A stretch of DNA of 31,558 bases from Micavibrio sp. UBA7689 (GCA_002482805.1 DLGR01000029.1:1-31558), one strand, 5' to 3'. Positions 1-7,982 are shown, counted from the first letter of the stretch. The notes: generated by a model from the letters alone, not told the origin. A program made the numbers and translations.

Positions 1-1
1 C

Positions 2-229
2 GGGGTTGCGGCCAACAAACGCATACGTTCCGCGCTTAAGGATTTGTCGGAATCATCGGGGATGGAATTTGTTGCGCCGCCGTTGGAATTATGTTCGGAT
101 AACGGCGCTATGATCGCATGGACAGGAATCGAACGGTTGAAAAGAAACATGATCGACACTCTGGACGTAGCAGCGCGCCCGCGTTGGCCGCTCGATCCCG
201 AAGCGGAAAAATCCCGCATCAGTAATTAA
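2..229 (+). CDS. tsaD: tRNA N6-threonylcarbamoyladenosine transferase TsaD, C-terminal fragment
   Basis: The window opens inside this gene, so only the last 75 residues are present. The family transfers the threonylcarbamoyl group to A37 of ANN-decoding tRNAs in the cytoplasm, together with TsaB and TsaE. The fragment reads GGVAANKRIR early, then a CSDNGAMIAWTGIERL segment; the conserved CTDN(A/G)AMIA(W/Y) block is diagnostic of the Kae1/TsaD ASKHA fold and contributes metal and nucleotide binding. The tail WPLDP is also usual in this family. gpsA starts 28 bases downstream on the same strand, and tsaD-gpsA linkage is common in alphaproteobacteria. The assignment is confident despite truncation by the window edge. 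Confidence 0.9.
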   Translation, partial: GVAANKRIRSALKDLSESSGMEFVAPPLELCSDNGAMIAWTGIERLKRNMIDTLDVAARPRWPLDPEAEKSRISN

Positions 230-257
230 TCATCAGACAATTTGAACAAGGGTAAAA

Positions 258-1250
258 ATGCAGACAATCGGCATCATCGGTGGCGGCGCTTGGGGAACGG
301 CCCTTGCACAATCTTTCGCGCAAAGCGGAAAGAACGTCATAATCTGGGCGCGTGAAGAAGAAGTCGTCACAGCGATCAACACCAAGCATGAGAATATTCC
401 TTTTCTTCCGGGCGTTCTCCTGCATGACAATATCAAGGCCACGGGCAGTCTGACGGAAGTAACGCACGCCGATATATTCCTGTTCGTCACGCCGACCCAG
501 CACACACGCACCGTTCTGGAATCCATGAAAGCCAATCTGGATGCCACCAAACCCGTCGTGATCTGCGCGAAGGGCGTCGAAATCAATTCCGGCCTTCTGC
601 TTTCGCAAATCGTCGCTGAAGTTTCTCCGCAATCACCGGTCGCGATTTTAACGGGCCCTACTTTCGCCATCGAAATAGCCAAAGGATTGCCGAGCGCCGT
701 AACACTTGCGATGAAAGACAAAGCCGAAGCCGAAAAAGTTGCGACCGCGCTCTCCAGCCGTTCGCTTCGCATGTATGCCTCCGATGATATCGTGGGGGCA
801 CAAGTCGGCGGTGCGGTCAAAAACGTCATCGCCATCGCCTGCGGCATCATTCAGGGCAAGCAATTGGGCGATTCCGCACGCGCGGCATTGGTCACACGCG
901 GTCTGGCAGAAATTGCACGTCTGGGTTCGGCCTTGGGCGCAAAAAAAGAAACATTGATGGGCATGTGCGGCGTGGGCGATTTGATCCTCACCTGCTCGAG
1001 TATGCAATCGCGCAACTTCTCGCTTGGCGTTGCGCTGGGTCAGGGAAAAACACTCGAAGATATCTTGGCATCGCGCAATTCCGTCACCGAAGGCGTGCAC
1101 ACGGCAAAGGCGCTGATCGTCATGGCGAAAAACAACGCCGTCGATATGCCCATCGCCGAAGCCGTGCATAAATGCCTGTCCGAAAATGCCGATGTGAACG
1201 AAATGATCGGCAAGATGCTGGACCGCCCCGTAAAGGCGGAGGCCGCCTAA
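258..1250 (+). CDS. gpsA: Glycerol-3-phosphate dehydrogenase [NAD(P)+]
   Basis: GpsA reduces dihydroxyacetone phosphate to sn-glycerol 3-phosphate for phospholipid synthesis in the cytoplasm. The 330-residue length is normal. A Rossmann glycine motif GGGAWGTALA lies at residues 8-17, the CAKGVE segment around residue 105 and the catalytic-lysine block GGAVKNVIAIACG around residue 188. A GMCGVGDLILTC block follows near residue 235, typical of the C-terminal domain. An AAGGGT Shine-Dalgarno-like stretch precedes the ATG. The next gene starts 1 base after the stop codon, so the two are probably cotranscribed and translationally coupled. Confidence 0.96.
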   Translation: MQTIGIIGGGAWGTALAQSFAQSGKNVIIWAREEEVVTAINTKHENIPFLPGVLLHDNIKATGSLTEVTHADIFLFVTPTQHTRTVLESMKANLDATKPVVICAKGVEINSGLLLSQIVAEVSPQSPVAILTGPTFAIEIAKGLPSAVTLAMKDKAEAEKVATALSSRSLRMYASDDIVGAQVGGAVKNVIAIACGIIQGKQLGDSARAALVTRGLAEIARLGSALGAKKETLMGMCGVGDLILTCSSMQSRNFSLGVALGQGKTLEDILASRNSVTEGVHTAKALIVMAKNNAVDMPIAEAVHKCLSENADVNEMIGKMLDRPVKAEAA

Positions 1251-1251
1251 T

Positions 1252-1662
1252 ATGAATTACTGGCTTGTGAAATCGGAACCGTTTGTTTGGTCGTGGGACC
1301 AGCATGTCAAAAAAGGCACCGAGAGCTGGAACGGCGTGCGCAATTACCAAGCCGCGAATAACATGAAGGCGATGAAAAAAGGCGACCTCGCTTTTTTTTA
1401 TCATTCGAATGAAGGCAAAGAGATTGTCGGCATCGTCGAAGTGGCGAAGGAATACTATCCCGATCCGACGGATGAAAAAGGCAAATTCGGCATGGTTAAC
1501 TTCAAGGCCGTAAAACCTTTGCCCCATCCCGTCACGCTGGAAACCATCAAGTCCACCAAAAGCCTCGCGGACATGGCACTTCTCAAACAATCCAGACTCT
1601 CCGTCCAACCTGTGAAAAAGGTTGAATGGGAGATTATTTTGAAGATGGCCGCAAGCGCCTAA
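1252..1662 (+). CDS. EVE-domain (PUA-like) protein
   Basis: This 136-residue protein begins MNYWLVKSEP and contains WNGVRNYQAANNMKAMKKGD, then LAFFYHS and VGIVEVAKEYYPDPT. These are hallmarks of the EVE domain, a PUA-related fold with an aromatic pocket that in studied members binds modified bases in nucleic acids. The length equals one EVE domain with nothing appended. It follows gpsA with a single intervening base, and a gpsA-EVE neighbourhood is familiar in alphaproteobacteria. Its cellular substrate is unknown; a role in recognising a modified DNA or RNA base is inference from the family. Confidence 0.9.
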   Translation: MNYWLVKSEPFVWSWDQHVKKGTESWNGVRNYQAANNMKAMKKGDLAFFYHSNEGKEIVGIVEVAKEYYPDPTDEKGKFGMVNFKAVKPLPHPVTLETIKSTKSLADMALLKQSRLSVQPVKKVEWEIILKMAASA

Positions 1663-1704
1663 CATATTGATATTATATATATAATTTACATTTCCATAAT
1701 TTTA

Positions 1705-1733
1705 TTGACCTGATTTGCTTTCTCCTATATGTT
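1705..1733 (+). promoter_or_regulatory. Sigma70-type promoter for the secreted-protein gene
   Basis: TTGACC at 1705-1710 is followed after 17 bases by TATGTT at 1728-1733. It lies in an AT-rich gap after the EVE gene and about 39 bases before the ATG at 1772. The near-consensus -35 box with ideal spacing makes this a plausible start point. Confidence 0.55.
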
Positions 1734-1771
1734 TCTGGCACCCTAAAGTGTATTCGGGTAGGAGAATTAAG

Positions 1772-2344
1772 ATGAAACTGACATTTTTGAAAGCTTCCGC
1801 AGCGGCTGTAGCTATGCTTGCGGTAACAAGTGAAGCAAATGCACAGGATTTTGGCCGCGTGATCGAAAAGGGGGCCGAAAGAGCTGTAACCAGAGGTATT
1901 GATACAGTCCTCGGTGACTGGCGCGCGGAACGCAATCAGGAGCGCAGACAAGAAAACAGAGAATTCGACCAAGGCATCAGAGAACGAGACCGTGAACACC
2001 GTTACGGTGTTACTCAAGCTGGTAGAGACGCAGATTTACAACGTCGTTTGGAATTGCAATCCGCTCAATACGGTATGCGCAGTCAATACGATCAAAATCG
2101 CGCTGCGATCCGCAGTGACGGCTTCACACCGCAATACAGCGATGATTTCTCCCGCTTTGCAGGCAGCGCACCAAGACAGGCTCTTGCTCCGTATCAAGGC
2201 GGCGTGTACCAAGGCTCCGTTTCTCAGGCACCGAGCCATCGTGTGCTTAGAGCGGGTGAAAGCTGCACCGCAGATGAAACACCCGCCAGAATAATTGTAG
2301 CTGGCCGAGAATCTTCGGGCTGCGTCGTACTCAACATTCGATAA
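1772..2344 (+). CDS. Secreted Arg/Gln/Glu-rich protein of unknown function
   Basis: I do not recognise this 190-residue protein. The ATG at 1772 is chosen because GTAGGAG lies just upstream and the N-terminus then reads as a Sec signal peptide: MKLTF, a hydrophobic core AAAVAMLAV, and a probable cleavage after ANA before QDFGRV. Residues about 45-110 are very rich in Arg, Gln, Glu and Asp, with repeated RER/NRE/RDRE patterns suggesting an extended charged helix. The C-terminal part is richer in Gln, Tyr, Ser and Pro and has two cysteines (GESCTAD and SSGCVV) that could form a disulfide in the periplasm. It is a single-gene unit with its own promoter and terminator. Confidence 0.75.
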   Translation: MKLTFLKASAAAVAMLAVTSEANAQDFGRVIEKGAERAVTRGIDTVLGDWRAERNQERRQENREFDQGIRERDREHRYGVTQAGRDADLQRRLELQSAQYGMRSQYDQNRAAIRSDGFTPQYSDDFSRFAGSAPRQALAPYQGGVYQGSVSQAPSHRVLRAGESCTADETPARIIVAGRESSGCVVLNIR

Positions 2345-2361
2345 TTATTCCAAAGTTTCGC

Positions 2362-2390
2362 AAACGGCCCCGCAAGGGGCCGTTTTGCAT
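2362..2390 (+). terminator. Rho-independent terminator after the secreted-protein gene
   Basis: A perfect 10-bp stem (AAACGGCCCC at 2362-2371, GGGGCCGTTT at 2376-2385) with a GCAA tetraloop is followed by a short T-containing tail. It lies 17 bases after the stop codon and separates the upstream unit from acs. Confidence 0.85.
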
Positions 2391-2437
2391 TTGGGCTATA
2401 TGGTGCTAAGGTCGCTGCTTATTCAAAGGAGCGAGCC

Positions 2438-4378
2438 ATGACCGATACAACCGCTTTGTTTCCCCCCTCGGACGCGCTACAGCAAAGCGCCCACATCACC
2501 CCCGCAAAATACAAGGAATGGTACACACGTTCTGTGAACGATCCTGACGGCTTCTGGGGCGAAATCGCCAAACGCCTGTCATGGTTCACACCGCCCACCA
2601 AAATCAAAAACACATCGTTTCATTCTCCTGTCTCCATCAAATGGTTTGAAGATGGCGTCATCAACGCCTCCTATAACTGCATCGACCGCCACCTCCCCGC
2701 AAAAAAAGACGATATTGCGCTGATCTGGGAGGGGGACGATCCGAATGACGATGCCAAAATCACCTATGGGCAGTTGAAAGACGAAGTCTGCAAACTTGCC
2801 AACGCATTGAAAGAACGCGGAGTAAAAAAGGGCGACCGCGTCACCATTTACATGCCGATGGTCCCGCAAGCGGTTTACGCCATGCTGGCTTGCGCACGCA
2901 TCGGCGCGGTTCATTCGGTCGTGTTCGGCGGTTTTTCGCCCACTTCCCTCACCGACCGCATTCAGGACTGCAAGTCCGATATCGTTATAACGGCAGACGA
3001 AGGACTGCGCGGGGGCAAAACCGTTCCCCTCAAAGCCAACACCGATGAAGCCCTCAAATCCTGCCCCAATGTGCACACCGTCATCGTATTCAAACGTACG
3101 GGCGGCAAAACCGAATGGACCGGGGGGCGTGATGTCTGGTGGCATGACCTCGTTGAAAAACAATCCGCAGACTGCGAACCTGAAAAAATGAATGCGGAAG
3201 ACCCGCTGTTTATTCTCTATACCTCGGGCTCCACAGGAAAACCCAAAGGGGTCTTGCACACGACGGCGGGATATTTACTGTTCGCCGCCTTCACGCATGA
3301 ATGCGTTTTCGATTACAAACAAGGCGAAGTTTACTGGTGCACAGCGGATGTCGGCTGGGTGACGGGTCATTCCTACATTGTATACGGCCCCCTCGCCAAT
3401 GGCGCTACATCGCTCGTCTTCGAAGGCGTGCCGAACTATCCCGACTGGTCGCGCTTTTGGCAGGTCGTCGACAAACACAAGGTGAATATTTTTTACACCG
3501 CGCCCACGGCCATTCGCTCGCTTATCAAGGCGGGCGATGATTTCGTCAAAAAAACCTCGCGTAAAACCCTGCGCATTCTCGGCTCTGTCGGTGAACCAAT
3601 CAACGCCGAAGCATGGTACTGGTACAAAGATATTGTCGGCGAAGGGCGCTGCCCCATCGTCGATACATGGTGGCAGACCGAAACGGGCGGACATTTGATC
3701 ACGCCGCTGCCCGGCGTCACCGCGACAAAGCCCGGTTCCGCCACATTGCCCTTCTTCGGCGTTCAGCCAGTTATCGTCGACACCAATGGCGTGGAACAAA
3801 ACGGTGCCTGCGAAGGCGCACTTTGCATTGCGGATTCATGGCCGGGACAAATGCGCACCGTGTTCGGAGATCATGAACGTTTCGAGCAAACCTATTTTTC
3901 CACCTTCAAGGGAAAATATTTCACGGGCGACGGCGCACGCCGCGACGAAGACGGGTATTACTGGATCACGGGGCGCATGGATGACGTGATAAATGTCTCA
4001 GGGCACCGCCTCGGTACTGCCGAAATCGAAAGCGCGATCAATCTGGAAGAACATGTCGCCGAAAGCGCCGTGGTGGGTTTTCCGCACGACATCAAGGGCC
4101 AAGGCATTTACGCCTATGTCACCTTGAAAGAAGGCGCAATCACGAACGATGAAACCAAGAAGGCGATTGTCGCCAGCGTGCGCAAAGTGATCGGACCTAT
4201 TGCTACTCCCGACATCATTCAATGGGCGCCGGGACTTCCCAAAACCAGATCGGGCAAAATCATGCGCCGCATCTTGCGCAAGATCGCGGCGGAAGAGTTC
4301 GACACGCTTGGTGATACCAGCACATTGGCCGATCCCGCCGTGGTGGAAGACCTTATTAAGGGCCGAAAAACCGGTTAA
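2438..4378 (+). CDS. acs: Acetyl-CoA synthetase (AMP-forming)
   Basis: Acs activates acetate with ATP and CoA to acetyl-CoA through an acetyl-adenylate. The 646-residue length matches the family. The adenylate-forming P-loop YTSGSTGKPKG is at residues 261-271, the WWQTETGG acyl-pocket block lies further on, then YWITGRMDDVINVSGHR, and the C-terminal PKTRSGKIMRR places the acetylatable catalytic lysine near residue 607. That lysine is the usual target of Pat/SrtN-type acetylation control. The ATG is preceded by AAGGAG at 2426-2431. A terminator precedes it, so it is transcribed separately from the upstream genes, although I find no convincing promoter boxes in the roughly 45-base gap. Confidence 0.97.
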   Translation: MTDTTALFPPSDALQQSAHITPAKYKEWYTRSVNDPDGFWGEIAKRLSWFTPPTKIKNTSFHSPVSIKWFEDGVINASYNCIDRHLPAKKDDIALIWEGDDPNDDAKITYGQLKDEVCKLANALKERGVKKGDRVTIYMPMVPQAVYAMLACARIGAVHSVVFGGFSPTSLTDRIQDCKSDIVITADEGLRGGKTVPLKANTDEALKSCPNVHTVIVFKRTGGKTEWTGGRDVWWHDLVEKQSADCEPEKMNAEDPLFILYTSGSTGKPKGVLHTTAGYLLFAAFTHECVFDYKQGEVYWCTADVGWVTGHSYIVYGPLANGATSLVFEGVPNYPDWSRFWQVVDKHKVNIFYTAPTAIRSLIKAGDDFVKKTSRKTLRILGSVGEPINAEAWYWYKDIVGEGRCPIVDTWWQTETGGHLITPLPGVTATKPGSATLPFFGVQPVIVDTNGVEQNGACEGALCIADSWPGQMRTVFGDHERFEQTYFSTFKGKYFTGDGARRDEDGYYWITGRMDDVINVSGHRLGTAEIESAINLEEHVAESAVVGFPHDIKGQGIYAYVTLKEGAITNDETKKAIVASVRKVIGPIATPDIIQWAPGLPKTRSGKIMRRILRKIAAEEFDTLGDTSTLADPAVVEDLIKGRKTG

Positions 4379-4401
4379 TTACAAAATCACGATATAAGCT
4401 A

Positions 4402-4438
4402 TTGACGTAATACACCCCTTGCTTTTATGGTGGCCACC
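4402..4438 (+). promoter_or_regulatory. Promoter and palindrome before the Prs-like gene
   Basis: TTGACG at 4402-4407 and TTATGG at 4425-4430 are separated by 17 bases. A perfect 10-base palindrome GGTGGCCACC at 4429-4438 overlaps the expected transcription start and could be an operator, though a palindrome of this size can occur by chance. Confidence 0.5.
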
Positions 4439-4461
4439 TTAAGTTCTATGTGTGGGCACCA

Positions 4462-5610
4462 ATGAGTGAATCAAGAAAAGCATCGCCGCTGATCGTATCC
4501 GGCTTCAGTTCGCAGCCGTTTGCAAAAGCCATCGCTGAAAACATGGGCGCACGCACCGTGGGCGTTCGCTACAAACAGCATGATGATAAAGAAATCGAAC
4601 CCGCGCTTTTGGGCAATGTCCGAGGCCATGATGTTGTCCTGATCGCTTCCGCGGCAGGCGACCCCAACAAACAAATTCTCGAAACACAGTTTCTGCGCGA
4701 CACAGTTCACCGTGCGGGCGCCAAGAATATCACCCTTGTGCTGCCCTATATGTGGTACGGCCGTTCTGATGGCGACTGGGGCGAAAGAAAAACACCCGCT
4801 CTGGCATCGGTTATCGAAAACCTGCGTAATAAAGTAAATAATGTCGTGGTCGCCGATCCGCACAACCCCGTTCTCACGCGCGAATTGTTTCAGGTTTCAG
4901 GCGCGAACTGCACGATCGTTCCTTTCGCTTATCCGTTTGCGGTTCAATTGCGCGACATGTTCAATCAAAAAGTTATTGAAAAGAAACGCACGCTTTTCCT
5001 GCACCCTGATGCGGGCAGCGTCAAACGTATTGGCCCCGCTTTCAGGGACTGCCTGTATACGACTTTGGGAATTGAAGAAAATCCCAACAAGGATAACTGG
5101 CCGCAAATCGGCAAGGACCGCGACAAAGAAACCAATGTAAGCGAAACCAAAGGCATCAACGTCGATGTCGAGGGCATGGATGTTGTGGTTTTCGAAGATT
5201 TGATAGCATCGGCCAAAACCGCTTGCGATCTTGCAAAAGCGTTGAAAGAAGCCGGCGCAAGAAGCGTTACTTTGTTTGCTACGAGTGCTCTTTTGACCTA
5301 CAGAAAAACAAAACTAGGCATACCGCCTATTCAGCGCATCGAAGAAAGTCCGCTCGATGCGGTTTTTATCACCAACACGCATGATCATAGCCTTACAAGC
5401 CCAAAAGTGCATAAAGCCATGCAGTCAAGCAGCAAAATCCATGAATTGGATGTCGCGCCATACACGGCGGCGATTATCAAGGCAATCCACATGGAGGTTT
5501 TCGACGATACACCCGATGATGCTAACTCGATTTCGGCCATCATACGCGGCAAACATCCCGATCAGGAAAACATGGCTAGACCTGTACCCGTGATAATGGC
5601 GATAGCCTAA
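4462..5610 (+). CDS. Divergent ribose-phosphate pyrophosphokinase-like protein (PRPP synthetase family)
   Basis: The protein (382 residues from the ATG at 4462; a GTG at 4450 is an alternative) aligns along its length with PRPP synthetase: VRGHDVVLI, then LPYMWYGRSD where canonical enzymes have PYFGYARQDR, DPHNP where they have DLH, FLHPDAGSVKRIG where they have VVSPDxGGVxRA, and VVVFEDLIASAKT in place of the VLVDDxIDTGGT PRPP loop. The fold is therefore clear, but the pyrophosphate/ribose-phosphate loop has lost DTGGT. It is about 70 residues longer than typical Prs, with extra sequence around residues 205-240 and at the C-terminus. It may be a variant enzyme, an enzyme for another phosphoribosyl chemistry, or a regulatory paralogue. 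Its stop codon overlaps the stop of the convergent gene by 4 bases. Confidence 0.8.
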   Translation: MSESRKASPLIVSGFSSQPFAKAIAENMGARTVGVRYKQHDDKEIEPALLGNVRGHDVVLIASAAGDPNKQILETQFLRDTVHRAGAKNITLVLPYMWYGRSDGDWGERKTPALASVIENLRNKVNNVVVADPHNPVLTRELFQVSGANCTIVPFAYPFAVQLRDMFNQKVIEKKRTLFLHPDAGSVKRIGPAFRDCLYTTLGIEENPNKDNWPQIGKDRDKETNVSETKGINVDVEGMDVVVFEDLIASAKTACDLAKALKEAGARSVTLFATSALLTYRKTKLGIPPIQRIEESPLDAVFITNTHDHSLTSPKVHKAMQSSSKIHELDVAPYTAAIIKAIHMEVFDDTPDDANSISAIIRGKHPDQENMARPVPVIMAIA

Positions 5611-6146
5611 GCCGCGAGCCTGTTGAACGAATAGCTCGGGTGATAATTGCGGAAGAAATTCTGTTGATTGCCGTACATCATCAAAAGCGCCAGCCATAAA
5701 CCGACTTCGCTTTCTTCTTTGCGCTCGTGCATATTGGCAAACAATCGTATTTGTTCCAAAGTCTGACGCGCTTCGCTTTCTTTTTCTTCTCGTTGCGCAC
5801 GCTCTTCTTCAAGACGCGTTTCTTCCATGATTTTTTGCGCTTTTGCCATCATGGAACGAATTGCGCGCACTTCCATGTAACGCGTTTGCATGGCGCACCA
5901 CGCGGAATCTTCCAAAATGGACGCCATATCCGTCATGCCGTCGCCACGCCCGAATTCTTTCACGGATTGCATGCGTTGCTGACGGGCGTCCTGATATTGT
6001 TTGTGAAGGCTGGCCAGAAGCGGATCCAAAAGAACGAAAGCCTGCAATTCGTCGAGCGCTTTAGGCGCCGTGGAAACGGGCACATCGCGGTCGAGCCGAA
6101 ACGAAACTTCGTTCATTACCTGATGCAGGTTCTTATCCATCCCCAT
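5607..6146 (-). CDS. Hypothetical coiled-coil protein
   Basis: I do not recognise this protein of about 179 residues. It has no signal peptide or membrane segment. A long charged stretch in the second half, rich in Glu, Arg and Gln (ETRLEEERAQREEKESEAR), predicts a coiled coil. The C-terminus is aromatic and aliphatic (LWLALLMMYG, then FFRNYHPSYSFNRLAA). The reading frame continues to 6179, but an intrinsic terminator for the upstream gene occupies 6151-6175, so the ATG at 6146 (or 6140) is the likely start. No strong Shine-Dalgarno is visible. It converges on the Prs-like gene, the two stop codons overlapping. Confidence 0.7.
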   Translation of the reverse strand: MGMDKNLHQVMNEVSFRLDRDVPVSTAPKALDELQAFVLLDPLLASLHKQYQDARQQRMQSVKEFGRGDGMTDMASILEDSAWCAMQTRYMEVRAIRSMMAKAQKIMEETRLEEERAQREEKESEARQTLEQIRLFANMHERKEESEVGLWLALLMMYGNQQNFFRNYHPSYSFNRLAA

Positions 6147-6148
6147 AA

Positions 6149-6175
6149 CAAAAACCCCGAATTGTGAATTCGGGG
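6149..6175 (-). terminator. Rho-independent terminator downstream of gapR
   Basis: On the minus strand a perfect 9-bp stem (CCCCGAATT and AATTCGGGG, three-base loop) is followed directly by TTTTTG. It lies about 50 bases after the gapR stop and just before the start codon of the next minus-strand gene. Confidence 0.85.
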
Positions 6176-6224
6176 CCATAATACGGAAAAAAGATTACGG
6201 GTAGGTTAAGACCTAAAAACCCAA

Positions 6225-6518
6225 TTATTCCAATCCGATAGCGGATTTATAGAGTTCCAGAAGCTCTTCTTCTTCATTGCGTTTTTGAGCGTCCATTTTG
6301 CGCAGGCGGATGATCTTGCGCATGGTTTTGGTATCAAACCCCGTGCCCTTGGCTTCCGCCATGATGTCCTTGATGTCTTCGGCCAGACCGGCTTTTTCTT
6401 CTTCCAAACGCTCTACGCGCTCGATGAATGCCTTTAATCTTTGGCCCGAAACACCGCCCGTATCGTTCGCGGTGCTGTCTTTTTGTTCACGGAATTCCTT
6501 CACGCTCGCTTCGCCCAT
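6225..6518 (-). CDS. gapR: GapR-family nucleoid-associated protein (DUF2312)
   Basis: This 97-residue protein carries the DUF2312 pattern: GQRLKAFIERVERLEEEKAGLAEDIKDI, then EAKGTGFDTKTMRKIIRLRKMD, and an acidic tail ELLELYKSAIGL. In Caulobacter, GapR binds overtwisted AT-rich DNA ahead of replication forks and transcription complexes and aids topoisomerases. The family is almost confined to alphaproteobacteria. The N-terminal 20 residues are a variable polar tail. It ends in a clear intrinsic terminator. The start at ATG 6518 has only a weak AAAAGA ribosome-binding sequence. Confidence 0.93.
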   Translation of the reverse strand: MGEASVKEFREQKDSTANDTGGVSGQRLKAFIERVERLEEEKAGLAEDIKDIMAEAKGTGFDTKTMRKIIRLRKMDAQKRNEEEELLELYKSAIGLE

Positions 6519-6636
6519 GTCTTTTACGCCTTATAAATGTGATGTGTGGATGCCCATTTATAGGGTGGTGCAATTGGGGCGTAAAGACGGAAAAAATGCT
6601 TATCCCTGCCTTTATTTTTGGCGCATTTCCGCGGGT

Positions 6637-7287
6637 TTATTTTTGCGGGCGCGGCGGCAATACCTGCCAAAGTTCTATTTTCACGCTTTGGGGGAATTTA
6701 GGATCATGCACACGCGCCATTTGTGCGCGTAAAACAAAGCGACGGTTGACGGGCTGGCCCTGCGCAGCGATATCGCCCTCTGCGGCACGCGGAGTAAAGC
6801 TCAGCGTGACAGGAACTTCGAACACCCATTTGTAAACACCGTCGAACACACCGTGATTGATGTTGAGCGGCTCTTCTTCGGCAAACGCGCCTGCCTGCAA
6901 ATCCTGTGCGATCAAGGCAGCTTCGATATTCGCGCCCGTCAGAAACTGCACATACTGCGCGTAACCCTCGGGCGTGAAATATTTTTCTGAATCGGCGACG
7001 ACTGCTTTGTAATTCGTCTGATTGAAGGTGAGCGAGTTGGCGATGGCGGAAGGCAAATATCCGCCGAGTTCGCCTGCGCTCATATGCTGTACGGAGAGAG
7101 AGTTTTTATCCTGTGCGGGATCGACGATGGCTTTGCCCGAACCTTCGCCGAACGGCGATGCGTAATGTTCGGGGCGCTTGCTTTCTTCTTCCGTGTAGAG
7201 CGCATAATAAAATACGCCCAGAAAGGCGCCGACGGCGGCTAGAAACATGCAAAAAAAGAACAGTCTCTGGACGAAGAATTTGAACAA
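6637..7287 (-). CDS. IcmL/DotI-like type IVB secretion inner-membrane protein
   Basis: A single N-terminal membrane segment (FFFCMFLAAVGAFLGVFYYALY) is followed by a periplasmic domain with the IcmL/DotI pattern: an HMSAGELGGYLPSAIANSLTFNQTNYK segment where DotI has a similar AANEAATAAFTYNFVNYRQ stretch, SEKYFTPEGYAQYVQFL where DotI has ARNYFTPDGWQNF, then NHGVFDGVYKWVFEVPVTLSF matching LNGRYAWKVQMPLLVTY. DotI/TraM is an inner-membrane component of Dot/Icm and IncI conjugation machines. The frame is open from a TTG at 7347, overlapping COQ9; a TTG at 7287 preceded by GGGAG gives 216 residues and is preferred here. No other secretion gene is visible in the window, and the C-terminus ends in a PPRPQK tail. 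Confidence 0.75.
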   Translation of the reverse strand: MFKFFVQRLFFFCMFLAAVGAFLGVFYYALYTEEESKRPEHYASPFGEGSGKAIVDPAQDKNSLSVQHMSAGELGGYLPSAIANSLTFNQTNYKAVVADSEKYFTPEGYAQYVQFLTGANIEAALIAQDLQAGAFAEEEPLNINHGVFDGVYKWVFEVPVTLSFTPRAAEGDIAAQGQPVNRRFVLRAQMARVHDPKFPQSVKIELWQVLPPRPQK

Positions 7288-7321
7288 AAGGAGGCTCCCG
7301 CAAAAATATCCAGCCTGTAGT

Positions 7322-7909
7322 TTAAGCTGTTTTGAGCTTCCCGACAATCTTTCCTATGTTCAAAACATTGTCTATCCGCCGGTCCAAAAAGGCCCAGCTG
7401 TCCTTGGCGCCCAAGGAACTATCGGAAAGCCAGTAAAGCGCCGTGGATGTGATAACGCCGCTTAAAAGCACCCGTTTGGTATAACGGTTATAATCCGTGG
7501 ACGTATCCCCCGCCCAATGCCATATGACATCCGCCGTCTTCCAGACCAGTTTCGCCCCTTCGAATTTGCGCATGGGGCGCACCCAGTAGGCGATGGCCAG
7601 CCTTTCGGCTTCTTTGTAAGGGGTCAGGACCTTCATGCGCACCTTAACAGCGAGCGCGATTTTATCACGTGTACGCGGCGGCGTTTCTTCTTTTGCCAAA
7701 ACTTTGAGCATTTCTTGATCCGCCCAGTACGAAAAATACCGCAAAGCATCCTTCACTCCATCGGGGAAAACGGAATGCACCATTTCCTTTTTGAATCCGC
7801 TTTCGACGGCGGCATTCATCAAAACGTCCATAATCCAGCCATCGAACGCCACGCTCGGCAGCGCGGCTTTGATGATTTTTTCTTTGATCTGTTCATTGGA
7901 TGTTGCCAT
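7322..7909 (-). CDS. COQ9-family ubiquinone biosynthesis protein
   Basis: The 195-residue protein from ATG 7909 begins MATSNEQIKEKIIKAALPSVAFDGW, matching the TetR-like N-terminal helix region of COQ9. It continues with the family's RTRDKIALAVKVRM and WKTADVIWHWAGDTSTDYNRYTKRVLLSGVI. The WHxAGDxSxDxNxYTKRxxL block is the signature of COQ9, a lipid-binding protein that presents quinone intermediates to COQ7-type hydroxylases. The frame extends upstream to 7993, but that part overlaps the divergent gene and lacks family similarity. It sits back to back with a UbiB-like gene, supporting a quinone role, and is followed by the IcmL-like gene with little or no gap. Confidence 0.92.
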   Translation of the reverse strand: MATSNEQIKEKIIKAALPSVAFDGWIMDVLMNAAVESGFKKEMVHSVFPDGVKDALRYFSYWADQEMLKVLAKEETPPRTRDKIALAVKVRMKVLTPYKEAERLAIAYWVRPMRKFEGAKLVWKTADVIWHWAGDTSTDYNRYTKRVLLSGVITSTALYWLSDSSLGAKDSWAFLDRRIDNVLNIGKIVGKLKTA

Positions 7910-7982
7910 AGCCCCACTATAGCCCCCCAGGAAAGCCAAGAAAAGACTGGACTTTTGGCCTGCGAAACCCAATGTTACCGCC

